Assembly (NCBI RefSeq): GCF_003072125.1
Contig: NZ_QCYH01000014.1
Location: 1-59,640, forward strand
DNA length: 59,640 bases
Direction of reading: 5' to 3'
Origin: Pelagivirga sediminicola
GTDB lineage: Bacteria; Pseudomonadota; Alphaproteobacteria; Rhodobacterales; Rhodobacteraceae
Positions 1 through 10,873 of this stretch are shown piece by piece. Made by a program: the position numbers and the translations under genes. Every line of letters begins with the position of its first letter. Within the stretch, counting starts at the first letter, position 1. The notes beneath the pieces were generated by a model. That model worked only from the letters and a program-made list of their open reading frames with translations, was not told where the DNA came from and did not search any database.

Positions 1-68
1 ATAATCAATCACACGAACGAGCCAGAGCCTCCAATGCTCAAGCCGCTCTGATGTCCCATTTTATTTGA
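1..68. mobile_element. Foreign DNA at the actB break, possible IS end
   Basis: This stretch is less GC-rich than what follows and does not continue the actB reading frame: a TGA at 66-68 lies in frame with actB. Read on the minus strand from about position 78 it begins TGTCCGTCGTCAAATAAAAT, which resembles the TG-start terminal repeat of some insertion sequences. No transposase frame can be identified in so short a piece. The mobile-element reading is inference; a deletion junction is equally possible. Confidence 0.3.
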
Positions 69-77
69 CGACGGACA

Positions 78-1358
78 GCCCTGCATGACGGCGTGGTCGC
101 GGGAACAGGCCCGGAGGAGATCGCGGCACCCGCGTCTGCCGCTCCCGACCGGCGCGCGCCCCCTGCCGGCGCGTTGGAGGTCTCGCGCCGCCCCTCGCCC
201 TCGGTCCTCGATGGCAGCTTTGCCGGCAACGCCTGGCTGCAGGAATGCCCCGATCCCGTCGCCAAGCAGGTCTGGGGCAATGCCGCCTGGCTCGCCCCCG
301 AGGATGCGGAGGGCATCGAGGATGGCGATCTGGTGGAGCTGACGTCGGGCGGCGCAAGCGTCACCCTGCCCGCGATCGTGGTCGAGGGGCAGGCGCTGGG
401 CTGCGTGACGCTGATGACCGGATATGGCCGCACCGCCGCGGGACCCATTGGCACTGGCATCGGGGCGCGGGTGCAGGATCTCGGCCCGTTCGTCACCCTG
501 CGCCGCGCCGGCGGGCGCGAGGATCTGGCGCGGGTGCAGAGCGATTTCAGCCAGCACGGGCGCGAGCTGCTGAAACTGGCGCGCGACCTGCCGTCCGAAC
601 CGCCCCCGCCGCGGCCATCCTTTTACCCGCCCCGCGAAAGCGAGGGTTACGCCTGGGGCATGGTGATCGACACCGACGCCTGCATCGGCTGCAACGCCTG
701 CATGATCGCCTGCCAGTCCGAGAATAACATCCCCGTGGTCGGCCCCGAGGAAATCCGCCGGGGGCGCAACATGCACTGGATTCGGGTGGACCGCTATGAC
801 CTCGATACCGGCGGCAGCGGCTTTCAGCCCGTGCCCTGCATGCATTGCGAACAGGCCCCTTGCGAGCCTGTCTGCCCGGTCGAGGCATCGGTGCATGACA
901 GCGAGGGGCTGAACGTGCAGGTCTACAACCGCTGCATCGGCACGCGGTTCTGCCAGGCCAACTGCCCCTACAAGGTGCGGCATTTCAACTTTTTCGACTA
1001 TGCCGACAAGCAGGCGTTCGAGAACCAGGGCGCCGACCTGCTGCAGGCGCTGCGCAACCCCGATGTCAGCGTCCGCGCGCGCGGCGTGATGGAGAAATGC
1101 ACCTATTGCGTGCAGCGCATCTCGGCGGCCCGTCGCGAGGCGAAGACCGAGAACCGCGACATCGCCGAGGGCGAGGTGGTGACCGCATGCCAGGCGGCCT
1201 GTCCGGCAGAGGCGATCACCTTCGGCGACCTGAACGATCCCGGCGCCGCCGTCACCGCGGCCAAGGCCGATCCGCGCCATTACACGTTGCTGGACGAACT
1301 GGGCACGCGGCCGCGCACCACCTACCTGGCCCGGGTGGTGCCGGAGGAAGAGGGATGA
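78..1358 (+). pseudogene. actB: ActB, Fe-S subunit of alternative complex III (5'-truncated)
   Basis: This is the C-terminal part of ActB, the large iron-sulfur subunit of alternative complex III, a periplasm-facing quinol oxidising complex. Only about 425 codons remain of a protein usually near 950-1000 residues, so the Tat signal and most of the molybdopterin-enzyme-like domain are missing. Counting from the GTG at 93, the end of that domain is at about 40-140. The ferredoxin-like part has Cys 197/200/203/207, 249/252/257/261, 281/287/291 and 336/339/366/370, as expected for the family's cluster sites. A stop at 66-68 precedes the homologous region in frame. The stop codon overlaps the actC start (ATGA). 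I treat it as broken because no signal sequence or plausible start precedes it. Confidence 0.85.
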
Positions 1359-2686
1359 GCCGCTACCTGCCCGACCTCGCGCCTGCCGCCATCACCGATG
1401 CGGTGGCCGCACCGCTCTTGGAGCCGCATTTCGGGCGCGGCTGGTGGACCGGATTCCTGATCTCGCTGGCGCTGACGGGGGTGATGGTCGTCAGCATCGT
1501 CTGGCTGCTGTGGCAGGGGGTCGGCATCTGGGGCGTGAACACCGCCAATGTCTGGGGCTTCGCGCTGGCCAATTACGTCTGGTGGATCGGCATCGGCAAC
1601 GCCGGCACGCTGATCTCCGCGATGCTGCTGCTGACGCGGCAACGCTGGCGCGCGAGCGTCAGCCGCTTTGCCGAAGCGATGACGCTCTTTGCCGCCGCCA
1701 TCGCCGGGCTGTTCCCGATCCTGCACCTCGGGCGGCCATGGCTGTTCTATTGGCTCGTGCCCTATCCCGACACGATGGGGGTCTATCCGCAGTGGCGCAG
1801 CCCGCTGGTCTGGGATTTCTTCGCCATCGCCAGCTACCTGCTGTTCTCGCTGATGTTCTGGTATACCGGCGCGCTGCCCGACTTCGCCACCATGCGCGAC
1901 CGGGCCAGGACGCGTGGGCGGCAGGTGGTCTTCGGCCTCCTCGCCATGGGCTGGCGCAACTCGGCGCGGCACTGGAAGATCTACCAGAGCTATTACACCG
2001 CCATGGCCGCCCTCGGCGTGCCGCTGGTGGTATCGGTGCATTCGGTCGTCGGCCTCGATTTCGCCGCCGGGCTGATGCCGGGCTGGCAGGAGACGATCTT
2101 TCCCCCTTATTTCGTGGTCGGCGCGATGTATTCGGGTTTTGCCATGGTGGTGCTGCTGGCCGCCGCGATCCGGCGCGCGCTGGGGCTGCAGGCGCTGATC
2201 ACGCGCGCGCATTTCGATGTCATGGGCAAGGTGCTGCTCTTCGGCGCGCTGGTGCTGTCGCTCTCCTATGCCAGCGAATGGTTCTTTGCCTGGTATGCGC
2301 AGGAAAAGGCCGACATCTATCTGGTCTGGTGGGAGTTCTTCGGCACATACGGGCCGATCTACATCGCCATGCTGGTCTGCAACTGCCTGATCCCCCAGCT
2401 GTTCTGGTTTCCGCTGTTCCGCCGGTCCCTGCCCTGGATCGTCGGCATCTCGATCCTGATCAATGTCGGCATGTGGCTGGAGCGGATCCTGATCGTCGCC
2501 GTCACCCCGGCCCGCGGCCATCTGCCGGCGCAATGGTCCATCTTCTGGCCGACGATCTGGGACTGGCTGCTGCTGGCGGGCTCGCTGGGGTTCTTCTCGT
2601 TGCTGTTCTTCCTGTTCGTGCGGCTGGTCCCCGTCGCCTCGATGCACGAGGTCAAGGCCCGCATCCATCAGGAGGCCGCGCCATGA
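1355..2686 (+). CDS. actC: ActC, NrfD/PsrC-like quinol-binding membrane subunit
   Basis: This encodes 443 residues with about ten hydrophobic helices, the NrfD/PsrC family membrane subunit that binds quinol in alternative complex III. The N-terminal region contains the family-typical stretch WGVNTANVWGFALANYVWW, then HLGRPWLFYWLVPYP and a long hydrophobic tail ending in a short charged segment. The ATG at 1355 is chosen because it overlaps the actB stop and begins the conserved protein; the open frame extending upstream is antiparallel noise inside actB. Its length matches typical ActC (about 440-480). It is co-translated with actB and actD through ATGA overlaps on both sides. Confidence 0.9.
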   Translation: MSRYLPDLAPAAITDAVAAPLLEPHFGRGWWTGFLISLALTGVMVVSIVWLLWQGVGIWGVNTANVWGFALANYVWWIGIGNAGTLISAMLLLTRQRWRASVSRFAEAMTLFAAAIAGLFPILHLGRPWLFYWLVPYPDTMGVYPQWRSPLVWDFFAIASYLLFSLMFWYTGALPDFATMRDRARTRGRQVVFGLLAMGWRNSARHWKIYQSYYTAMAALGVPLVVSVHSVVGLDFAAGLMPGWQETIFPPYFVVGAMYSGFAMVVLLAAAIRRALGLQALITRAHFDVMGKVLLFGALVLSLSYASEWFFAWYAQEKADIYLVWWEFFGTYGPIYIAMLVCNCLIPQLFWFPLFRRSLPWIVGISILINVGMWLERILIVAVTPARGHLPAQWSIFWPTIWDWLLLAGSLGFFSLLFFLFVRLVPVASMHEVKARIHQEAAP

Positions 2687-3195
2687 CCCGCCTGCTGCTG
2701 GTCTTCGACGATCCTGCGGCGCTGATCGCGGCGGCGCGGCAGATGCGCGACAAGGGCGTCGCGGACATGGCCGCGCATGTGCCCTTCCACATCCCCGATC
2801 TTGACGAACTGCTGGACCTGCCCGAGCCGCCCGTGCGCGCCATCATGCTGGCTGCCGGCGTGGCGGTGGGCGCGCTGACCTGGGGGGTGCAATGGTGGAC
2901 CTCGGTGCAGTGGTATCCGCTCAATTCCGGCGGGAGGCCCGACAATTCCTGGCAGATCTTCACCTTTGCCGTGTTCGAGATGGGCATCCTCGCCGCCGCC
3001 TTTGCCGGGCTGGTCGCCCTGTTCGCCTGCTGCGGGTTGCCGCGCCTGCATCATCCGTTCTTTGCCACGACAGCGACCGAGCGGGCCAGCGATGACCTGT
3101 TTTACCTGAGCCTGCCGGACAATGACACGCTGCCGGACCGCATCGCGCTGTCGCGGCTTTCGGGCCTGCGCGAGATCGTCGAGGTGGCGTCATGA
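2683..3195 (+). CDS. actD: ActD, DUF3341 membrane subunit of alternative complex III
   Basis: This encodes 170 residues with a soluble N-terminal domain (about 1-45, beginning TRLLLVFDDPAALIAAARQM) followed by two hydrophobic helices at about 48-68 and 94-115, the layout of ActD (DUF3341). The family anchors and organises the membrane part of alternative complex III and carries no cofactor. The gene overlaps actC by four bases and actE by four bases. The order C-D-E-F is that of known act operons, which supports the call more than sequence motifs do. Confidence 0.85.
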   Translation: MTRLLLVFDDPAALIAAARQMRDKGVADMAAHVPFHIPDLDELLDLPEPPVRAIMLAAGVAVGALTWGVQWWTSVQWYPLNSGGRPDNSWQIFTFAVFEMGILAAAFAGLVALFACCGLPRLHHPFFATTATERASDDLFYLSLPDNDTLPDRIALSRLSGLREIVEVAS

Positions 3196-3731
3196 TCCGC
3201 CGCGCGGTGATCCTTATTGCGCTTGCGGCCCTTTCCGCCTGCAAGGAGGACATGGTGGAGCAGCCGAAATTCACCTATCTGGAGCCTTCGGAGATCTGGG
3301 CCGATGGCGGCTCGGCGCGCCCGCTGGTGCCGGGCACCGTCGCGCGCGGCGCGCTGGCCGCCAAGGCCGCGCTGGCGGAGCCGCCCGAGATCACGGCGGA
3401 GCTGCTGGCGCGGGGACGCGGGCGCTACGACATCTTCTGCGCGCCCTGCCACGGGCTGACCGGCGCGGGTGACGGGCGCGTGGTGCAGCGCGGCTTTCCG
3501 GCGCCGCCCTCCTACCTGACGGCGCGGTTGCGCGCCGCCCCGGCGCGGCATTTCGTCGAGGTGATGACGAATGGCTACGGCGTGATGTATCCCTACGCGG
3601 ACCGTGTGCCGCCGCGCGACCGCTGGGCGATCACCGCCTACATCCGCGCCTTGCAGGCCGCCGCGCCCGAGGTGCCGCCCGAAGCCCCGGCCCGCGCCGC
3701 CGTTCCGACCGGAGGGCAGGATGACCGCTGA
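3192..3731 (+). CDS. actE: ActE, monohaem cytochrome c lipoprotein
   Basis: This encodes 179 residues. The start has a lipoprotein signal with lipobox LSAC, Cys17 being the predicted lipidated residue, so the protein should be anchored on the periplasmic side. One haem c site, CAPCH at 83-87, and a likely axial Met132 in GYGVMYPYADRVPP define a class I cytochrome c. In alternative complex III, ActE passes electrons from the core towards the terminal oxidase, here probably to the cytochrome c domain fused to CoxB. It overlaps actF by 11 bases. Confidence 0.9.
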   Translation: MIRRAVILIALAALSACKEDMVEQPKFTYLEPSEIWADGGSARPLVPGTVARGALAAKAALAEPPEITAELLARGRGRYDIFCAPCHGLTGAGDGRVVQRGFPAPPSYLTARLRAAPARHFVEVMTNGYGVMYPYADRVPPRDRWAITAYIRALQAAAPEVPPEAPARAAVPTGGQDDR

Positions 3732-4707
3732 CTCGCGCCATATGCCCGGTCCCGCCGCAGCGGCCCTGCTGCTGCTCGCCGCCGCCGCTGCTATGATCGT
3801 CGCCGTCCTGACGCTCGATCCCGTCGCGCTGGCGCGCGGGGCGCTGGCGGGGTGGCTCTTCTGCCTGTCGGTTTGCACCGGCGCGTCGGTCTGGCTCCTG
3901 ATCGGGGCGCTGACCGGGGGGCGGTGGCTGGTCCGCGCCGCGCCGGTGCTGGGCGTGCTGGCGCGCGGGACATGGGCGGTGGCGCTTTTGGGCGTGGCTC
4001 TGGTGCCGCTCGCACCGCTGCTGTTCCCGTGGTGGGAAGGCGAAACCGACCCGGCGCTGTGGTTCGACGTGCCCTTCTTTGCCCTGCGCGGCGCGGCGGT
4101 GCTGATCCTGTGGAGCGTTCTGGGCTTCGTCGCCATGCGCCCGCTGCCGCCGGTCCTCGCCGCGCTCGCGCTGACCTTGTATGCGCTGGCCGTGTCCGTG
4201 GCCAGTGCCGATTGGGTGCTGTCGCTCGATCCCGGCTTCGTCTCGACCGCCTTCGGCGCGCATCTGGCGGTGCTGCAACTGGCGCTGGCGCTGGCGGCGG
4301 TGGCGGTGCTCTCGGGCGGGGATGGCGACATCGGCGGGCTGTTGCTGGTCTGCGTCCTCGGGGTCTTCTACCTTGCCGCCATGGAATATGTCGTCAGCTG
4401 GACCGGCAACCTGCCGCACAAGGCCGCGTGGTATCTGGCGCGGCAAGACGGCTGGGGGCCGGGGTGGCTCTGGCTGTCGTTCATCGTCGGCATCGCGGGG
4501 CCGTTCGCGGCGCTGCTGTCCAGCCGCATCCGTAAAAGCGCTGCTGCGCTGCGGGTGATCGGCGGTGCCATGCTCGTCGGCGGGCTGGCGCACCTTGTCT
4601 GGCTGCTCGCACCAGAGTGCGGCGCGGTCGGCATGGTGGCGATTGCGACAGTTGCAGCGGCCCTGTCGCTGGCCCTCCTGATCGCGGGAGGGCGCCATGA
4701 GCGATGA
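3721..4707 (+). CDS. actF: ActF, second NrfD-like membrane subunit
   Basis: This encodes 328 residues, nearly all hydrophobic, the shorter paralogue of ActC. The family signature ADWVLSLDPGFVSTAFGAHL and the later LPHKAAWYLARQDGW are visible. At 328 residues it is somewhat shorter than many ActF proteins (around 400). The ATG at 3721 overlaps the actE stop; the longer open frame starting further upstream lies inside actE and is not credible. ActF is thought to form part of the membrane channel of the complex without binding quinol. Confidence 0.8.
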   Translation: MTADSRHMPGPAAAALLLLAAAAAMIVAVLTLDPVALARGALAGWLFCLSVCTGASVWLLIGALTGGRWLVRAAPVLGVLARGTWAVALLGVALVPLAPLLFPWWEGETDPALWFDVPFFALRGAAVLILWSVLGFVAMRPLPPVLAALALTLYALAVSVASADWVLSLDPGFVSTAFGAHLAVLQLALALAAVAVLSGGDGDIGGLLLVCVLGVFYLAAMEYVVSWTGNLPHKAAWYLARQDGWGPGWLWLSFIVGIAGPFAALLSSRIRKSAAALRVIGGAMLVGGLAHLVWLLAPECGAVGMVAIATVAAALSLALLIAGGRHER

Positions 4708-5005
4708 TGCGAGAAGCGAGCCGAACGTCTTTCCGGCAGGCTGGACCGTGACGGTGATCCTCGGCATCGCGGGTTTCGCGGGGCTTTGCGTCGCGCTGAT
4801 CTGGCTGGTCTATCCCGCCGCGCGCGACATGCCGAACAAGGCGGCAGGTTTTGCGCCGCCGGGGCTGGAAACCTACCCGATCGAGGCGTTCCGCAGCTAT
4901 GAGGCCGCCGAGCAGGCCCGCCTTGCCGGAGCCGGGGGACGCACCCCCATCGAGGACGCCATGGCCGAGGTCGTGCAACGCGGCACGCTGGAGGCCAGGC
5001 CATGA
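4697..5005 (+). CDS. Small single-helix membrane protein in the act-cox operon
   Basis: This encodes 102 residues with one clear hydrophobic helix at about residues 14-36 (WTVTVILGIAGFAGLCVALI) followed by a polar tail rich in Glu, Ala and Arg. There is no cysteine pair or haem site. It sits between actF and the SCO gene, overlapping both, so it is co-translated with them. It could be a small accessory subunit like ActG of some alternative complex III enzymes, or an assembly factor of the oxidase. I do not recognise it by sequence. Confidence 0.7.
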   Translation: MSDDARSEPNVFPAGWTVTVILGIAGFAGLCVALIWLVYPAARDMPNKAAGFAPPGLETYPIEAFRSYEAAEQARLAGAGGRTPIEDAMAEVVQRGTLEARP

Positions 5006-5715
5006 TCCGCGCGATCCTCCTTCTGCTCGTGCTGGCCGGTCCCGCCGTGGCGGGGCTGACGCAGCAGCAGCTTGACCGGGTGCGCGTCGATCTGCCGGAA
5101 GATGCGGCGGTGAATTTCGCGCCCGGCCTGCCGACGGTTTTGATCCTTGCCGATTTCGATTGCAGCCATGTCTGCGATGCCGTGCTGGCGCAGACGGCCG
5201 GGCTGCTTGCGGAAGTCGGGCTTGCACCCGGCGAGGATTACGCGCTGATCGTCGTCGGCCTCGATCCGCGCGACGATTCCGCGACGGCGCAGGATTTTAT
5301 CGCGCGCCAGACCCCGACCGGGATGCGTCCCGCCATTCGCGTCATGCAGCCGGACGGACCCGCGCTGGAGCGCATGACCGCCGCGCTTGGCTATGGCTAT
5401 GCCCATGACGCGGAAACAGGCCAATTCGCGCATCCCGCCGCACGCTTCGTGCTACGCGCCGATGGCGGCGTCAGCGCGGTGCTGCCCGCCTTCGATGCCG
5501 CCCCCGACGCCCTGCGCCGCGCGATCCTCGGCGCGCGTTTCGGCACCGGCGCAATCGCCACGCAACTGATCGTCCTCTGCTACGGGTTCGATCCGGTGAC
5601 GGGGCGCTATTCGCTGGCCATCTGGCGGGTGCTGAGCCTGCTGAGTGGTCTGACCCTGCTGATCCTCGGCGCCGGGCTGGGCCTCGCCTTCTGGCGTGAA
5701 AGGCGGGCGACATGA
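5002..5715 (+). CDS. SCO1/SenC-like copper chaperone with C-terminal anchor
   Basis: This encodes 237 residues: a signal peptide (1-17), a thioredoxin-like SCO domain, and a C-terminal helix at about 207-229 before RERRAT. The copper-binding pair is Cys54-X3-Cys58 (CSHVC), with a likely third ligand at His144 (FAHPAARF). SCO proteins deliver copper to the CuA centre of oxidase subunit II, and the coxB gene follows immediately with a four-base overlap. Many SCO proteins are anchored by an N-terminal helix; here the anchor is at the C-terminus, as I recall for SCO proteins of act-cox operons. Confidence 0.85.
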   Translation: MIRAILLLLVLAGPAVAGLTQQQLDRVRVDLPEDAAVNFAPGLPTVLILADFDCSHVCDAVLAQTAGLLAEVGLAPGEDYALIVVGLDPRDDSATAQDFIARQTPTGMRPAIRVMQPDGPALERMTAALGYGYAHDAETGQFAHPAARFVLRADGGVSAVLPAFDAAPDALRRAILGARFGTGAIATQLIVLCYGFDPVTGRYSLAIWRVLSLLSGLTLLILGAGLGLAFWRERRAT

Positions 5716-6640
5716 GCGGCGCATTCTGGTCGCGGGCGGGCGCCCATGCCGAGAGCTTCGACCGCCTCTTTGCGGTGCTGACGGGGTTCTCGGTGCTGAT
5801 CTTGCTGCTCGTCGCAGGGCTGATCATCGGGTTTTCCATCCGCTTTCGCAGCGGCAGCAAGGTGACGCGCCACAAGGTGTCGCGCCTCGTCCACCGCGAG
5901 ATCGAGATCGGCTGGATCGCCGCCACCGCCATCGTCGCGCTGTTCTTCTTCTGGTGGACCACCTCGGCCAACCTGCAACAGGCCGGCGCGCCGGCCGATG
6001 CGATGGAGATCCATATCGAGGCCAAGCAATGGATGTGGAAGGCCAGCCACCCGGACGGCACGCGCGAGCTTTCGACGCTGCATGTGCCCGCGGGCCGGCC
6101 CGTCGCGCTTTATCTCAACAGCCAGGACGTGATCCATTCCTTCTTCGTGCCCGCCTTCCGGCTGAAACAGGACGTGGTGCCGGGGCGCACCGCGACGATG
6201 TGGTTCGAGGCGGACAAGCCCGGCACCTATCCGCTGCTCTGCGCCGAATATTGCGGCACGGGCCACTCAAAGATGCTGGGCGAGATCGTGGTGATGGAGC
6301 CGGGCGATTTCGCCGCCTGGCTGGACAGTCGCCCGGAGGGCGCGGGGCTGATCGCGGCGGGCCGCGCGCTGTTCACCTCCGCAGGCTGTTCGGGCTGCCA
6401 CGCGGCGGGATCGGCGGTCCATGCGCCGGAGTTGGCGGGCCTCTACGGGCGGCAGGTGCCGCTGGCGGACGGGCGGGTGGTGACGGCCGATGCCGCCTAT
6501 ATCCAGGATTCGATCCTGCTGCCCCGCCGCGACATCGTGGCGGGTTATGCCCCCATCATGCCCGATTTCGCCGACCTGCTGGACGAGGAGGAGGTCGCGG
6601 CGCTGGTCGCCTATATCCGCAGCCTGAAAGGGGACACCCC

Positions 6641-6644
<4 letters not shown>
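5712..6644 (+). CDS. coxB: Cytochrome c oxidase subunit II fused to cytochrome c (caa3 type)
   Basis: This encodes 310 residues with two N-terminal helices (about 20-42 and 66-86), a cupredoxin domain with the CuA ligands His142, Cys177, Cys181, His185 and Met188 ([12 protein letters not shown]), and a C-terminal cytochrome c domain with CSGCH at 226-230 and a probable axial Met283. The fused cytochrome marks a caa3-type oxidase that takes electrons directly from a partner such as ActE. It overlaps the SCO gene and coxA, so all are read from one message. Confidence 0.95.
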
Positions 6645-8334
<1,690 letters not shown>

Positions 8335-8338
<4 letters not shown>

Positions 8339-8961
8339 GCGGCCTGAACGAGCCCTTCCAGACACTGGCCCGGCAACGCGGGGCGGCGGAACTCGGCATC
8401 TGGATCTTCCTTGCGTCCGAGCTGGTATTCTTCGGAGGGCTTTTCACGGGCTACTCCGTCTACCGCTTTCTCTATCCGGACGGCTTCCTGGCCGCGGGGG
8501 CCGAGACGAACCTGATCATCGGCACCGCCAACACCGCGATCCTGCTGACATCGAGCGCGACGATGGCCGTCGCCGTCTGGGCGGGCCGCGAAGGGCTGCG
8601 GCGGCATGTGCTGTGGGGGCTGTGCCTGACGTCGCTGCTGGGCGCCGGGTTCATGGTGCTGAAGGCGGTGGAATATGCCGAGGATATCCGCAAGAGCCTC
8701 GTGCCCGGGGCAGGCTTCGCCTTGCCCGAGCGTGGTGCCGAGATCTTCTTTTCCTTCTACTGGATCATGACGGCGATCCATGCGGTCCACCTGACCATCG
8801 GCGTCGCCGCCGTGTCCCTCGCCGCCTGGCGTCTCTGGCGCGGCAGGGTGGACTGGCGCGGCACCGCGTTCCTGCACGTGCTGGGACTCTACTGGCACCT
8901 GATCGACCTGATCTGGATCTTCCTGTTTCCCCTGCTTTACCTGTTGGGGAGGGGCGGATGA
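8335..8961 (+). CDS. coxC: Cytochrome c oxidase subunit III
   Basis: This encodes 208 residues, about five hydrophobic helices, matching the short bacterial subunit III. Family segments visible are [21 protein letters not shown] near the N-terminus, [19 protein letters not shown] in the middle and [19 protein letters not shown] near the end. Subunit III stabilises subunit I and supports proton uptake. It overlaps coxA and coxD by four bases each. Confidence 0.9.
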
Positions 8962-9278
8962 CGGAAAAGACGCATCCCGGCCGCCTCTGGCGCAAGGCCG
9001 CACTGGTCTGGGTCGCGCTCAGCCTCGCGCTGGCCGCGACGGTGGTGGGGGCCTACCTCGACATCGGGGCGTGGAAACTGCCGCTGGCCATGGCGATTGC
9101 GGCATTCAAGGCGGCGCTGGTGGCCGCGATCTTCATGGAGCTGACCGGCGCGGGCGCCGGAACGCGCATCGCGGCACTGGTCGGCTTGCTTTGGCTCGCG
9201 CTGATGCTGTCGCTGACCTTTGCCGATGAGACGACGCGCGCGCAGTCTTCCGACGGCTTCACCCAAGGGGCCGAATGA
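8958..9278 (+). CDS. coxD: Cytochrome c oxidase subunit IV (prokaryotic type)
   Basis: This encodes 106 residues with three hydrophobic helices (about 16-34, 39-60 and 68-86), the size and shape of the small prokaryotic subunit IV of caa3 oxidases. The ATG at 8958 overlaps the subunit III stop; longer upstream extensions run inside coxA and coxC in other frames. It is the last gene of the act-cox operon and ends 5 bases from the end of the convergent MFS gene. Confidence 0.85.
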   Translation: MTEKTHPGRLWRKAALVWVALSLALAATVVGAYLDIGAWKLPLAMAIAAFKAALVAAIFMELTGAGAGTRIAALVGLLWLALMLSLTFADETTRAQSSDGFTQGAE

Positions 9279-9283
9279 TCGGT

Positions 9284-10870
9284 TCAGGCGCTGTCCCTTG
9301 CCGGGCGCAAAATCAGGATCAGCGGCAGCAGGCCGATCACCAGCCACATCAGGACGTGATAAACCTCGATATACGCCATCATCGCCGCCTGCCTCTGGAC
9401 CTGGGCATAGAGCAGGCCAAGTGCCGCATCGCGTGATCCGGCCGCCTCGGCCGCGCGGTGCAGCGCATCGGTGAAGGCCGGGTTCAGCTCGTTCAGCCCC
9501 TCGGTGACACGGGACTGGTGGAACTGTTCGCGCCGGACCAGCAGGGTCTGGGTGAGCGAGATACCGAAGGCTCCGCCGAGATTGCGGAAGAAATTGATCA
9601 TCGCCGAGGCCTTGTCGGATTCGTCCGGCTTCAGGCCGACATAGGCGATCGTGGTGATCGGGATGAACAGAAACGGCAGCCCGATGGAGGTCATGAACCG
9701 CGCCCAGGCCGCATCGGCAAAGGTGCTTTGCAGGTTGAACCCGGCCAGCCACCAGAAGGCGACGGCCTGCATCGCAAAGGCGGGCAGCAACAGCGCGCGG
9801 GTATCCACCTTGCCTGTCAGCACCCCCGCCACCGGCATCATGAAGATCGAGATCACTCCGCCATAGGTCAGCGCAAGCCCCGCGTTGTAGGACGAATAGT
9901 GGTAAACCTGCTGCAACATCTGCGGCACGATCTGGATGGTGCCGAAGACAAGCAGCCCCAGGATCATGATCAGCACCACGCAGATCGCGAAATTGCGGTT
10001 TGCCAGCAGGTGCAGCGGCACGATGGGATCGGGGTGGTTCAGCTCCCATGCCGTCATCAGGCCAAGGCCGGCAGCGGCCATGATCGCGGTGGTGACGATC
10101 AGCGGGCTGTCGAACCAGTTTTCCGACTGCCCCCGATCCAGCGTGATCAGCAGCCCGGCAAGGCCGATGGCAACGAGGATGAAACCGACATAATCGATCT
10201 TCAGCCCGCCCTTGCGCAGCTTGCCGGTTTCCTCGACCAGGGCTTCGGGTTCGGCGACGATCAGCCCGACCAGCAACAGCGCCAGGATGCCGACCGGCAC
10301 GTTGATGAGAAAAATCCAGTGCCACGAAACGACATCAGTGATGTAGCCGCCGATGGTGGGGCCGATGATCGGGGCGACCACGATCACGACGCCGAAGAAG
10401 GCGAATGCCTGACCGCGCTTCTCCTGCGGAAAGCTGTCGGCAAGCATGGATTGCTCGACCGGGGCAAGCCCGCCGCCGCCGATGCCCTGGAAGACACGCG
10501 CGATGATCAGCATCCCCAGCGAGGTGGACAGCGCGCAGACAAGAGACGACAGGGTGAAAAGCGCGATGGAGATCATGAAATAGCGCTTGCGCCCGATCGC
10601 CCGGGACAGAAAGCCGCTGATCGGGATGATGATGGCATTGGCGACGAGGTAGCTGGTGATGATCCATGTGCCCTGATCCAAGGACACCCCCAGCGAGCCG
10701 GATATGTTGGCCAGCGACACGTTGGCGATGGAGGTGTCGAGGATTTCCATGAAGGTGGCGATGGAAATCGTCATCGTCATGATCCACGGGCCGCCCATCC
10801 CCGCGGCCGATCGTGGCATATCGGGCGTGCCGTCCCGGGCGCGGCCGCCCTCTGTCTCTGCCACCGCCAC
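9284..10870 (-). CDS. DHA2-family multidrug efflux transporter, EmrB-like
   Basis: This encodes 528 residues with 14 predicted helices, the DHA2 (EmrB/QacA) branch of the major facilitator superfamily. MFS motif A is seen in SGFLSRAIGRKRYF, and the antiporter motif C in APIIGPTIGGYITD. The start is a GTG at 10870 preceded by GGAGG at good spacing, inside the end of the HlyD gene 3 bases away. With the adjacent HlyD protein it should form an EmrAB-type proton-driven pump across the inner membrane. No outer-membrane channel gene is present here. Confidence 0.9.
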   Translation of the reverse strand: MAVAETEGGRARDGTPDMPRSAAGMGGPWIMTMTISIATFMEILDTSIANVSLANISGSLGVSLDQGTWIITSYLVANAIIIPISGFLSRAIGRKRYFMISIALFTLSSLVCALSTSLGMLIIARVFQGIGGGGLAPVEQSMLADSFPQEKRGQAFAFFGVVIVVAPIIGPTIGGYITDVVSWHWIFLINVPVGILALLLVGLIVAEPEALVEETGKLRKGGLKIDYVGFILVAIGLAGLLITLDRGQSENWFDSPLIVTTAIMAAAGLGLMTAWELNHPDPIVPLHLLANRNFAICVVLIMILGLLVFGTIQIVPQMLQQVYHYSSYNAGLALTYGGVISIFMMPVAGVLTGKVDTRALLLPAFAMQAVAFWWLAGFNLQSTFADAAWARFMTSIGLPFLFIPITTIAYVGLKPDESDKASAMINFFRNLGGAFGISLTQTLLVRREQFHQSRVTEGLNELNPAFTDALHRAAEAAGSRDAALGLLYAQVQRQAAMMAYIEVYHVLMWLVIGLLPLILILRPARDSA

Positions 10871-10873
10871 GCG

